NCBI GenBank assembly: GCA_034440455.1
Contig: JAWXCB010000047.1
Location: 17,445 to 81,444, forward strand
DNA length: 64,000 nucleotides
Direction: 5' to 3'
Source: JAWXCB01 sp034440455
GTDB taxonomy: Bacteria > Bacteroidota > Bacteroidia > Chitinophagales > CAIOSU01
The translations under genes and the position numbers were made by a program. The notes under the pieces are model-generated. The model was not told the DNA's origin, did not search any database, and worked only from the letters and a program-made list of their open reading frames with translations. The number at the start of each line of letters is the position of its first letter. Position 1 is the stretch's first letter. This document shows positions 52,002 to 61,600 of the stretch, in pieces.

Positions 52002-52571
52002 ATGAGCGAAACAGTAGTAGCAACAGCAACAGATACGCAGTGGTTTGCGCTCAAGGTCATCAGTGGCAAGGAGCGGAAAGTGCGCGAATATGTTGAGAAT
52101 GAAGTGAAGCGTTCCGGTTGGGGGCATCTCATCAAACAAGTGCTGGTTCCTACTGAAAAGGTGTATAAGATTATCAAGGGAAAAAAGGTAATTAAAGAGA
52201 AGAATTTTTTCCCGGGTTATGTACTCGTTGAAACGAGGAAGGATGGATTAACGGGTGAAATAATTCAGGCAATTCAGGGGATTACAGGTGTGTTGCATTT
52301 CATCGAAAGAAATAAGCCGGTGCCGCTCAGAAAAACAGAGGTGTACAGGATTCTCGGTAAAGTGGATGAGATGCAGGAAACGGGAGAAAGTATCCATGAG
52401 CCGTTCATCATTGACGAAACAGTGAAGATTATTGATGGTCCTTTTAATGACTTCCTTGGCACAATTGAGGAAATCAACGAAGACAAGAAAAAGTTGAAAG
52501 TGGTGGTGAAAATTTTCGGTAGAAGGACTCCGGTTGAATTGAATTTTATGCAAGTAGAAAAAATAGCTTAA
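52002..52571 (+). CDS. nusG: Transcription termination/antitermination factor NusG
   Basis: NusG couples RNA polymerase to ribosomes and Rho. The NGN domain starts WFALKVISGKERKVREYVENEV (about 10-31), with the FFPGYVLVE motif near residue 68. The C-terminal KOW domain reads VKIIDGPFNDFLGTIEEINEDKKKLKVVVKIFGRRTPVELNFMQVEKI (about 140-188). The 189-residue length is normal. rplK follows after 4 nt. Confidence 0.97.
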   Translation: MSETVVATATDTQWFALKVISGKERKVREYVENEVKRSGWGHLIKQVLVPTEKVYKIIKGKKVIKEKNFFPGYVLVETRKDGLTGEIIQAIQGITGVLHFIERNKPVPLRKTEVYRILGKVDEMQETGESIHEPFIIDETVKIIDGPFNDFLGTIEEINEDKKKLKVVVKIFGRRTPVELNFMQVEKIA

Positions 52572-52575
52572 GACA

Positions 52576-53022
52576 ATGGCAAAGGTTGCAGATGGTTTTA
52601 TCAAATTACAGATTAAAGGCGGACAGGCAAATCCTGCTCCTCCGGTTGGTCCGGCTCTTGGCTCCAAGGGTGTAAACATCATGGAGTTTTGCAAGCAGTT
52701 CAATGCGCGCACACAGGACAGAATAGGAAAAGTGCTTCCTGTGGTAATCACAATTTACAATGACAAGTCATTTGATTTTGTTGTAAAAACTCCACCGGCT
52801 GCTATCCTGCTGATTGAAGTTGCAAAGATTAAAAAAGGATCTGACCAATCGAACAGAAACAAAGTAGGCAGCGTGACTTGGGATCAGGTGAAAGCGATTG
52901 CAACGGAAAAGATGCCTGACCTCAATGCCTTCACGGTTGAATCAGCAATGAAGATGATTGCAGGTTCTGCAAGAAGTTTGGGAATCACCGTGAGCGGAAA
53001 AGCTCCTTGGGATAATAATTGA
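52576..53022 (+). CDS. rplK: 50S ribosomal protein L11
   Basis: This 148-residue L11 starts with the family motif FIKLQIKGGQANPAPPVGPALGSKGVNIMEFCKQFNARTQ. The C-terminal RNA-binding part ends ARSLGITVSGKAPWDNN. It forms the GTPase-associated stalk base with 23S rRNA. Its stop overlaps a TTG start available to rplA. Confidence 0.98.
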   Translation: MAKVADGFIKLQIKGGQANPAPPVGPALGSKGVNIMEFCKQFNARTQDRIGKVLPVVITIYNDKSFDFVVKTPPAAILLIEVAKIKKGSDQSNRNKVGSVTWDQVKAIATEKMPDLNAFTVESAMKMIAGSARSLGITVSGKAPWDNN

Positions 53023-53042
53023 ACGGATTAAACACAACAAAA

Positions 53043-53735
53043 GTGGCTATTACAAAATACAAAAAAAGAGTTGAGGGTAAAGTGGACAATGCAAAGCATT
53101 ATTCTTTAGAAGATGCTTCTGCGTTGCTGAAACAACTCATTCATACCAAGTTCGACCCGTCAGTTGACGTGCATATCAGACTTGGCGTTGACCCTACAAA
53201 GGCAGACCAATCCATTCGTGGAACAGTTTCATTGCCGCACGGAACCGGTAAAACGAAAAAGGTGCTTGTACTCTGCAACCCTGACCAGGATGAGGCTGCA
53301 AAAGCAGCAGGCGCTGATTATGTTGGATTAACTGAATATTCAGATAAAATCACTGCGGGCTGGTTGGATGTGGATGTGATTATTGCTACGCCTGATGTGA
53401 TGCCGAAAATCGCAAAGCTGGGTAGAATTCTTGGACCAAGAAACCTGATGCCGAATCCTAAATCAGGAACAGTTACGCCAAACATTGGCGAAACAGTAAA
53501 GGAAGTGAAGAAGGGAAAAATCGCGTTCAAAGTGGACAAGCAGGGAATCATTCATGCTTCCGTTGGTAAAGGCTCATTCTCTGCGCAGCAAATCAGCGAC
53601 AATGCAAGGGAATTAGTGCAGACTGTGGCAAGAATGAGACCATCAAGCGCAAAAGGTCATTACTTCAAGAGTGTGACGCTTGCAAGCACGATGAGTCCGG
53701 GAATTAAAATTGATACAAGAGCATTCGGAATATAA
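53043..53735 (+). CDS. rplA: 50S ribosomal protein L1
   Basis: L1 forms the mobile stalk near the E site and often represses its own operon. Family landmarks are DVHIRLGVDPTKADQSIRGTVSLPHGTGKTKKV, ILGPRNLMPNPKSGTV and KGKIAFKVDKQG. I choose GTG 53043 (230 residues), because the sequence after it (AITKYKKRVEGKVDNAKHYSL) fits the family N-terminus. A TTG at 53019 overlapping the rplK stop is an alternative that adds eight residues. Confidence 0.96.
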   Translation: MAITKYKKRVEGKVDNAKHYSLEDASALLKQLIHTKFDPSVDVHIRLGVDPTKADQSIRGTVSLPHGTGKTKKVLVLCNPDQDEAAKAAGADYVGLTEYSDKITAGWLDVDVIIATPDVMPKIAKLGRILGPRNLMPNPKSGTVTPNIGETVKEVKKGKIAFKVDKQGIIHASVGKGSFSAQQISDNARELVQTVARMRPSSAKGHYFKSVTLASTMSPGIKIDTRAFGI

Positions 53736-53746
53736 AAAGTAAGGTA

Positions 53747-54268
53747 ATGACAAAGGTAGAAAAACAGCAAGAGATTGAAGCGCTGAAACAAATGTTTTCA
53801 TCGGCTACGAATTTTTATGTTACGGATACTTCCTCGCTCACAGTGCATGAAGTAAACGGACTAAGAAGGCTTTGCTTCGAGCAGGGCGTGAAAATGAGAG
53901 TTGCAAAAAATACGCTCATTTACAAGGCGCTGGAAGTAACGAACAAGCAAGATGAATTGGAAGTTGCCTTGAAAGGTCAAACTGCGTTGCTCTTTTGTGA
54001 TGTGGCGAATGTTCCTGCAAAAATCATTAAGAAATTCAGGAAAGATAAAGAGAGGCCCAAGTTGAAGGGCGCTTACATTGACACTGCAATTTACATCGGT
54101 GATGACCAGTTGGAGACGCTTGCAACGCTGAAGTCGAAGAACGAGTTGATTGGAGATGTCATTGGATTGTTGCAGTCGCCTGCGAAAAATGTGTTGGGAG
54201 CTTTGTTAAGTGGAAAGTCAAAGCTGGCGGGTATCGTGAAAACACTTTCCGAAAGAGAAGAGAAATAA
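53747..54268 (+). CDS. rplJ: 50S ribosomal protein L10
   Basis: This 173-residue L10 has the N-terminal rRNA-binding domain (VTDTSSLTVHEVNGLRRLCFEQGVKMRVAKNTLIYKAL) and the C-terminal helix that carries L7/L12 dimers (PAKNVLGALLSGKSKLAGIVKTLSE). It lies 11 nt after rplA and precedes rplL. The short gap leaves no room for a separate leader. Confidence 0.97.
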   Translation: MTKVEKQQEIEALKQMFSSATNFYVTDTSSLTVHEVNGLRRLCFEQGVKMRVAKNTLIYKALEVTNKQDELEVALKGQTALLFCDVANVPAKIIKKFRKDKERPKLKGAYIDTAIYIGDDQLETLATLKSKNELIGDVIGLLQSPAKNVLGALLSGKSKLAGIVKTLSEREEK

Positions 54269-54302
54269 TTTCTAACAATAAAAATTCTAAAACCTTAGTA
54301 AA

Positions 54303-54683
54303 ATGGCTGATTTAAAAGTATTCGCAGAGCAGTTAGTTAGCTTGTCAGTGAAAGAAGTAAATGACCTGGCTAAAATTTTAAAAGATGAGTATGGCATCGA
54401 ACCCGCAGCGGCTGGCGCAGTGATGGTTGCCGGTGGCGCAGCAGGTGGCGGAGCTCCCGCAGCAGAAGTCAAGACTGCCTTTGACGTTATCTTGAAGAGC
54501 GCAGGTGGTCAAAAGCTCAATGTTGTGAAGCTCGTAAAAGAACTTAGCGGTCTCGGACTGAAAGAAGCGAAGGATCTCGTTGATGGCGCTCCCAAGCCGG
54601 TGAAAGAAGGCGTGTCAAAAGAAGAAGCAGAGTCTATCAAGACGAAGTTGACTGAGGCAGGAGCCGAAGTTGAAGTGAAGTAA
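54303..54683 (+). CDS. rplL: 50S ribosomal protein L7/L12
   Basis: This 126-residue L7/L12 has an N-terminal dimerisation domain (EQLVSLSVKEVNDLAKILKDEYGIEP), an Ala/Gly hinge (about 37-58) and the C-terminal factor-binding domain (VKLVKELSGLGLKEAKDLVDGAPKPVKEGVSKEEAE). It forms the stalk that recruits translation GTPases. A strong hairpin lies between it and rpoB. Confidence 0.98.
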   Translation: MADLKVFAEQLVSLSVKEVNDLAKILKDEYGIEPAAAGAVMVAGGAAGGGAPAAEVKTAFDVILKSAGGQKLNVVKLVKELSGLGLKEAKDLVDGAPKPVKEGVSKEEAESIKTKLTEAGAEVEVK

Positions 54684-54720
54684 TACTTCACCCCCCGTTT
54701 GTCGAAAAAATTCGGACAGG

Positions 54721-54750
54721 CGTAGAGACGCAAAACCTTGCGTCTCTACG
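54721..54750. repeat. Perfect 13-bp hairpin between rplL and rpoB
   Basis: CGTAGAGACGCAA (54721-54733) and TTGCGTCTCTACG (54738-54750) form a perfect stem with loop AACC. There is no following T run, so it is not a classic terminator. It may be a dispersed repeat of the GTAGAGACGC type, an attenuator or an RNA-processing site. Its position is where many bacteria attenuate transcription from ribosomal genes into rpoBC. Confidence 0.75.
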
Positions 54751-54785
54751 TGCATGTCCATAACTATTTAAATGTTCATTGCATT

Positions 54786-57700
54786 ATGACAAGAACTCCA
54801 TCCGTATTGGAACGCATCAATTTTGCTAAAATCGCCAAAGACATTGATTATCCCGATCTTCTTGACATACAAATAAAAGCTTTCAAAGACTTTTTCCAGC
54901 TTGACACCACGCCTGAAAACCGTCATGATGAAGGCTTGTTCAAGGTGTTCATGGAAAATTTCCCTATCACGGATGCGCGGAATATTTTCATTCTGGAGTT
55001 TCTTGACTATTTCGTTGACCCTCCCCGCTATTCCATTGAAGAATGTATTGACAGAGGTCTGACTTACAGCGTACCGCTGAAGGCAAAACTCAGACTTGCA
55101 TGCAACGACCCGGAGCATGAAGATTTTGAAACGATTGTGCAGGATGTGTTCTTGGGCAATATTCCCTACATGACGCCAAAGGGTACGTTCGTAATCAATG
55201 GAGCCGAGCGTATCGTTGTTTCTCAATTACACCGTTCACCGGGCGTATTCTTCGGACAGAGTTTCCACCCGAACGGCACGAAAATTTATTCTGCAAGAGT
55301 AATTCCGTTCAAGGGCGCTTGGATGGAATTTGCTACCGACATCAACAATGTGATGTATTCTTACATTGACAGAAAGAAGAAATTCCCTGTTACCACGTTG
55401 CTGAGAGCAATCGGCTATGATAATGACCGCGATATTCTTGAGTTGTTCGGCTTGTCAGATGAAGTAGAGGTGAATGAAAAGAATCTCAAGAAGATTGAAG
55501 GCAGAAAACTTGCCGCGAGAGTGTTGAAAAGCTGGATTGAAGATTTCGTGGATGAAGATACCGGTGAAGTTGTTTCTATCGAGCGTAATGAAATCATTCT
55601 TGAGCGCGACACGGTGTTGGACGAGAAGAACATCAAGAAGATTCTTGAAACAGGAGTACCGTCTATTATTCTTCAGCGTGAAGATGTTGCCGGAGACTAT
55701 TCAATTATTTACAACACGCTTCAAAAAGATACTTCCAACTCTGAGTTGGAAGCAGTTCAGCATATCTACCGCCAGTTGAGAGGCACGGATCCACCCGATG
55801 ATGAAACTGCGCGTGGTATCATTGACAAGCTCTTCTTCTCCGACAAGCGTTATGACTTAGGAGAAGTGGGCAGATACAAGATTAATAAGAAGCTCAACCT
55901 CAACATTCCGATTGATGACCGCGTGTTGAGCAAAGAGGATATTATCGAAATCGTAAAATATCTCGTTCAGCTTTGCAATGGCAAGGCGTTGATTGATGAT
56001 ATTGACCACTTAAGCAACAGGCGTGTAAGAACAGTAGGGGAGCAGCTTTATTCTCAGTTTGGCGTGGGTCTTTCAAGAATGGCAAGAACCATTCGCGAAA
56101 GAATGAACGTGCGCGACAACGAAGTGTTTACTCCGATTGATTTGATTAATGCGCGTACACTTTCATCTGTTATCAATTCATTTTTCGGAACGAGCCAACT
56201 TTCACAATTCCTTGACCAAACAAATCCGCTTGCGGAAATCACGCACAAGAGAAGAATCTCTGCGCTTGGTCCCGGTGGTCTTTCGCGCGAAAGAGCAGGC
56301 TTCGAAGTAAGAGACGTACACTATTCACACTACGGTCGTCTTTGCACGATTGAAACTCCTGAAGGTCCGAACATCGGTCTTATCTCCACGCTTTGCGTTC
56401 ACGCAAAGATTAACAGGATGGGATTCATTGAAACTCCCTACAAGAAAGTAGAGAAAGGAAAAGTTTTGATAGATGAGAAGGTTTCCTACTTGTCTGCAGA
56501 AGAAGAAGATGATAAAATCATTGCACAGTCAAACGCTCCGATTGATGACAAGGGAAAATTCAAAGGCGATAAAGTAAAGTGCCGCGAAGAAGGCGACTTC
56601 CCGATTCTGCCTCCGAATGATGTGCAGTATATGGACGTTGCGCCAAACCAAATTGTAGGTATTTCGGCATCGCTCATTCCGTTCCTCGAACATGATGATG
56701 CGAACCGTGCGCTCATGGGTTCAAACATGCAACGCCAGGCAGTGCCGCTATTGAAGCCGCAAGCGCCTGTGGTTGGAACTGGTTTTGAAAAACTCGTTGC
56801 GCAGGATTCAAGAATCCTCATCAACGCAGAAGGAACCGGTGTGGTTGAATATGTGGATGCAAATGAAATCATCATTAACTATGACCTCAATGAAGAAGAG
56901 GAAACAATCAGTTTTGATGGTTCAAAAAAGCATTATTACCTCACCAAATTCAGAAAGACAAACCAAAGCACTTGCATCAACATTCGCCCGATTGTAAAGA
57001 AAGGCGACAAGGTGAAGAAAGGACAAATCCTCTGCGAAGGTTTTGCTACGGAGGGTGGTGAGTTGGCATTGGGAAGAAATCTCCAGGTGGCATTCATGCC
57101 GTGGAAGGGTTACAACTTCGAGGATGCTATCGTGATTTCTGAAAAGACAGTGAAGGAAGATTTGTTTACTTCCATCATTGTTGAATCGTATGAATTGGAA
57201 GTGCGTGATACGAAACTCGGAGAAGAAGAATTGACTGCTGATATTCCAAACGTAAGTGAAGAAGCAACAAAAGACCTCGACCAAAACGGAATTATCCGCG
57301 TGGGCGCTACGGTGAAGGAAGGCGATATTCTTATTGGAAAAATCACTCCAAAGGGCGAATCAGATCCTACGCCTGAAGAAAAACTCCTCAGAGCAATCTT
57401 TGGTGATAAGGCAGGTGATGTGAAGGATGCTTCGTTGAAAGTACCGCCATCAGTTGAAGGTGTTGTAATCAGCACGCAGCTTTTCGCCCGCGCGAAGAAA
57501 GACAAGACAATCAAGACGAAAGAAAAGACGCAGCTTGATAAGTTGGATAAAGATCATTCCAAGAATTTGGAAGCGCTGAAAGAGAAACTGGTGAAGAAGT
57601 TGATGGAATTGTTGCAAGGTAAATCTTCCAACGAAATTTTCAATACTTACAAAGAAGAGTTGATTGGCAAGGGCACAAAGTTCTCTGCTAAAATTTTGTC

Positions 57701-58595
57701 CGGTATTGAATTCGACAACATTGACCCGAACAACTGGACTGCTGACGCCAAAACCAACAAGTTTGTAAGAACGCTGCTGCACAACTTCAAGTTGAAGGTG
57801 AATGAAGAAATCGGCAGACACAAGCGTGAAAAATTCAACATCAGCATTGGTGATGAATTGCCTTCAGGCGTGTTGAAGCTGGCGAAAGTATATCTCGCGA
57901 AAAAGCGTAAGCTCAAAGTGGGAGATAAGCTCGCAGGTCGTCACGGAAACAAGGGTATAGTTGCGAAGATTGTTCGCGCGGAAGATATGCCGTTCCTCGA
58001 AGACGGCACACCGGTTGACATTGTACTCAATCCGCTTGGCGTACCCTCGCGTATGAACCTCGGTCAGATTTACGAAACCGTATTGGGCTGGGCAGGAATC
58101 AAGATGGGAACGAAATACGCCACACCGATTTTTGACGGAGCTACCATTGACGAAATCGAAAAGGAAATCGAAAAAGCAGGCTTGCCGAAACTCGGACAGA
58201 CTTATCTCTATGACGGTGAAACTGGCGAGCGCTTCCACCAGAAAGCAACAGTTGGAGTCATCTATATGATTAAACTGTCGCACATGGTGGACGACAAGAT
58301 GCACGCTCGTTCTATCGGACCTTACTCGCTCATTACGCAGCAGCCGCTGGGTGGTAAGGCGCAGTTCGGAGGTCAGCGTCTCGGGGAAATGGAAGTGTGG
58401 GCGCTTGAAGCTTATGGAGCATCTAACATTCTGCAAGAGTTGCTCACTGTGAAATCAGATGATATTGTCGGAAGAGCGAAAGCATATGAAGCAATCGTGA
58501 AAGGCGACAACTTGCCGAAGCCCGGAATTCCCGAGTCGTTCAACGTGCTTGTGCATGAGTTGCGCGGCTTAGGTCTGGAACTTGACTTTGTATAG
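54786..58595 (+). CDS. rpoB: DNA-directed RNA polymerase subunit beta
   Basis: This 1,269-residue beta subunit is of Bacteroidota size. I start it at ATG 54786 (MTRTPSVLERINFAKI), because codons further upstream fall inside the hairpin region. Landmarks are the rifampicin region FFGTSQLSQFLDQTNPLAEITHKRRISALGPGGL, the conserved LCTIETPEGPNIGLI, the switch and lobe motif AFMPWKGYNFEDAIVISE and the C-terminal GGKAQFGGQRLGEMEVWALEAYGA. Residues about 910-1010 include the lineage insert rich in Lys and Glu. rpoC follows after 101 nt with a palindromic spacer. Confidence 0.98.
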   Translation: MTRTPSVLERINFAKIAKDIDYPDLLDIQIKAFKDFFQLDTTPENRHDEGLFKVFMENFPITDARNIFILEFLDYFVDPPRYSIEECIDRGLTYSVPLKAKLRLACNDPEHEDFETIVQDVFLGNIPYMTPKGTFVINGAERIVVSQLHRSPGVFFGQSFHPNGTKIYSARVIPFKGAWMEFATDINNVMYSYIDRKKKFPVTTLLRAIGYDNDRDILELFGLSDEVEVNEKNLKKIEGRKLAARVLKSWIEDFVDEDTGEVVSIERNEIILERDTVLDEKNIKKILETGVPSIILQREDVAGDYSIIYNTLQKDTSNSELEAVQHIYRQLRGTDPPDDETARGIIDKLFFSDKRYDLGEVGRYKINKKLNLNIPIDDRVLSKEDIIEIVKYLVQLCNGKALIDDIDHLSNRRVRTVGEQLYSQFGVGLSRMARTIRERMNVRDNEVFTPIDLINARTLSSVINSFFGTSQLSQFLDQTNPLAEITHKRRISALGPGGLSRERAGFEVRDVHYSHYGRLCTIETPEGPNIGLISTLCVHAKINRMGFIETPYKKVEKGKVLIDEKVSYLSAEEEDDKIIAQSNAPIDDKGKFKGDKVKCREEGDFPILPPNDVQYMDVAPNQIVGISASLIPFLEHDDANRALMGSNMQRQAVPLLKPQAPVVGTGFEKLVAQDSRILINAEGTGVVEYVDANEIIINYDLNEEEETISFDGSKKHYYLTKFRKTNQSTCINIRPIVKKGDKVKKGQILCEGFATEGGELALGRNLQVAFMPWKGYNFEDAIVISEKTVKEDLFTSIIVESYELEVRDTKLGEEELTADIPNVSEEATKDLDQNGIIRVGATVKEGDILIGKITPKGESDPTPEEKLLRAIFGDKAGDVKDASLKVPPSVEGVVISTQLFARAKKDKTIKTKEKTQLDKLDKDHSKNLEALKEKLVKKLMELLQGKSSNEIFNTYKEELIGKGTKFSAKILSGIEFDNIDPNNWTADAKTNKFVRTLLHNFKLKVNEEIGRHKREKFNISIGDELPSGVLKLAKVYLAKKRKLKVGDKLAGRHGNKGIVAKIVRAEDMPFLEDGTPVDIVLNPLGVPSRMNLGQIYETVLGWAGIKMGTKYATPIFDGATIDEIEKEIEKAGLPKLGQTYLYDGETGERFHQKATVGVIYMIKLSHMVDDKMHARSIGPYSLITQQPLGGKAQFGGQRLGEMEVWALEAYGASNILQELLTVKSDDIVGRAKAYEAIVKGDNLPKPGIPESFNVLVHELRGLGLELDFV

Positions 58596-58690
58596 TTTTC
58601 AGTCTTCTGTTTGCAGTTTTCAGTTCGATATTTCGAACAGTTGCTGTAAACACCGACTGAAAACTGAAAACTTAAAACTTAAAACTGCTT
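58594..58690. repeat. Palindromic short-phrase repeats between rpoB and rpoC
   Basis: AGTTTTCAGTC (58594-58604) pairs with GACTGAAAACT (58655-58665), and GTTCGA (58623-58628) pairs with TCGAAC (58633-58638) inside. The right part repeats AAAACTGAAAACTTAAAACTT. The gap can therefore fold into a nested hairpin in the rpoBC message. The phrases resemble those before greA and at 38829-38871. Confidence 0.7.
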
Positions 58691-58696
58691 AGATAG

Positions 58697-61600
58697 ATGC
58701 CATTCGCAAAACAAAACAAATTCAATCCCAACTTTACCAAGATTATTATTAGGCTCGCATCGCCCGATGATATTTTGGAGAAGTCGTATGGTGAAATAAA
58801 AAAGCCGGAAACGATTAACTACCGCACGTATAAGCCTGAAATGGACGGCTTGTTCTGCGAGCGCATTTTCGGTCCTACCAAGGATTACGAATGTTACTGC
58901 GGAAAATATAAGCGCATCCGCTATAAAGGAATCGTGTGCGACCGTTGTGGTGTGGAAGTAACGGAAAAGAAAGTGCGCAGAGAGCGCATCGGGCACATTC
59001 GTCTTGTTGTTCCTGTGGTGCATATTTGGTATTTCAAGTCGCTGCCGAATAAGATTGGTTACATGCTCGGCATGTCGTCAAAGAAACTGGAGTCCATCAT
59101 TTACTACGAAAGATTTGTAGTAATTCAGGTGGGCGCTGCGTCTGAATTTACCGATGCAAAAGGAAACAAGATTGAAAATTTAGCGCTGCTCACCGAAGAA
59201 GAATATCTGGAAATTCTGGAAAAGCTTCCAAAGGAAAATCAGCATCTTGATGATAATGACCCGAAGAAGTTTATCGCGCGCATGGGTGCGGAAGCCGTGC
59301 GTGATATGCTCGGACGCATTAACCTCGATGACCTTTCTTACGCATTGAGAAATGCCGCTGCAACGGAAACTTCACAGCAGAGAAAAGCGGAAGCGCTCAA
59401 GCGTTTGGGCGTTGTGGAATCATTCCGCGAAGCAAACATGCACACGGAAAACAAACCCGAGTGGATGATTGTGCAGTATCTGCCTGTTGTTCCGCCTGAA
59501 TTGCGTCCGCTTGTGCCGCTTGATGGCGGAAGGTTCGCAAGTTCTGATTTGAATGATTTGTACAGAAGAGTAATTATCCGGAACAACCGTCTCAAGAGAC
59601 TGATTGAAATCAAAGCGCCTGAAGTGATTTTGCGTAACGAAAAGCGCATGTTGCAGGAAGCGGTTGATTCCTTGTTTGACAATTCAAGAAAATCAAACGC
59701 AGTAAAAGCAGAAGGCGGTCGCGCATTGAAATCGCTCAGCGATGTGTTGAAAGGAAAGCAGGGACGTTTCCGTCAAAACCTGCTCGGTAAGCGCGTGGAT
59801 TATTCCGGTCGTTCGGTGATTGTGGTAGGTCCCGAATTGAAATTGCATGAGTGCGGCTTGCCGAAAGATATGGCGGCTGAATTGTTCAAGCCGTTTGTTA
59901 TCCGCAAGTTGATTGAAAGAGGTATCGTGAAGACAGTGAAATCAGCCAAGAAATTGGTTGACCGCAAGGAGCCAGTTATTTGGGATATTCTTGAAAATAT
60001 TTTGAAAGGACATCCTGTGATGCTGAACCGTGCGCCAACGCTGCACAGGCTCAGTATGCAGGCATTCCAGCCGAAGCTTATCGAAGGAAAAGCTATCCAA
60101 TTGCATCCACTCGTATGTACAGCGTTCAACGCTGACTTTGACGGTGACCAAATGGCGGTGCATGTGCCGTTGAGCTATGCTTCTATCCTCGAAGCGCAGT
60201 TGCTGATGTTATCTTCGCACAACATTCTTAATCCGCAAAATGGCGCGCCTGTTACACTTCCGTCACAGGACATGGTGTTGGGACTCTACTATCTCACAAA
60301 AGGGAAAAAGAGTATTGGCAAAGAGAAGATGCGCGGTGAAGGAAAAGCATTTTATTCAAATGAGGAAGTAATCATCGCTTTCAATGAAGGCGTTGTTGAT
60401 TTGCATGCTTTCATCAGGGTGAAGGCGAAAGTGAAGAATAGTGAAACTGGAAAGTTCGAAGTGAAGTTGATTGAAACAACTGTTGGTCGTGTGCTTTTCA
60501 ATGAAACGGTTCCTGAGGAAGCGGGCTTCCTTGACAGGCTGATGACGAAAAAAGTACTCGGACAGGTAATCAGTTATATCATCACGCAAACGAATGTTCC
60601 GAGAGCAGCGCAGTTTCTTGACGATATTAAAAATCTCGGATTCCGCTGGGCATTCAGAGGCGGCTTGTCGTTTAAGATTTCCGATGTGATTATTCCTAAG
60701 GAAAAAACAGCCCTCTTGCTGAAAGCGCAGGATGAAGTTGACTCGGTGATGGACAGCTACGATCAGGGTTTTATCACGAACAACGAGCGTTACAACCAAA
60801 CGATTGATATCTGGACGCGCGCAAACACGAAGCTCACTGAAACTGTGCTTGACCATTTGAAGAACGACCAGAACGGGTTCAACTCCGTTTATATGATGCT
60901 TGATTCAGGTGCGCGTGGTTCTAAAGAACAGATTCGTCAGCTTGGCGGAATGCGCGGACTGATGCAGAAGCCGAGAAAGTCAGGCTCGACAGGCGCTGAA
61001 ATTATTGAGAACCCGATTCTTGCAAACCTTAAAGAAGGCTTGTCAGTATTGGAATACTTTATCTCCACGCACGGTGCGCGTAAAGGTCTTGCCGATACAG
61101 CGTTGAAAACCGCTGATGCCGGTTACCTCACCAGAAGGTTGGTTGACGTGGCGCAGGATGTGGTGATTACCGAAGAAGATTGCGGAACAGTGAGAGGTAT
61201 TTCAACTTCTGCATTGAAAGACAATGAAGAAGTTGTTGAACCATTATATGACAGAATCATCGGTCGCGTATCCCTGTATGATGTGACCGACCCGGTGAGC
61301 GGTGAATTGCTGGTGAAGGCAGGACAGGAAATCAATGAAAGCATCGCTACGAAGATTGACGCATCTGCTGTTGAAACGATTGAAATCCGCTCGGTGCTTA
61401 CGTGCGAAACCCGCCAGGGTGTTTGCGTGAAGTGCTACGGAAGAAATCTTGCTACCAACCGCATGGCGCAACAAGGCGATGCAGTGGGTATCATTGCGGC
61501 ACAATCCATCGGGGAACCAGGAACACAGCTTACGCTGCGTACCTTCCACGTGGGTGGTGTGGCTGGCAACGTGGCAACTGATTCGCAGATGCCTTCGAAG

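Noticed and set aside
54738..54785. 16-residue N-terminal extension of RpoB
   Set aside because: The upstream start lies inside the hairpin repeat and the added residues are not typical of RpoB. ATG 54786 gives the family N-terminus.
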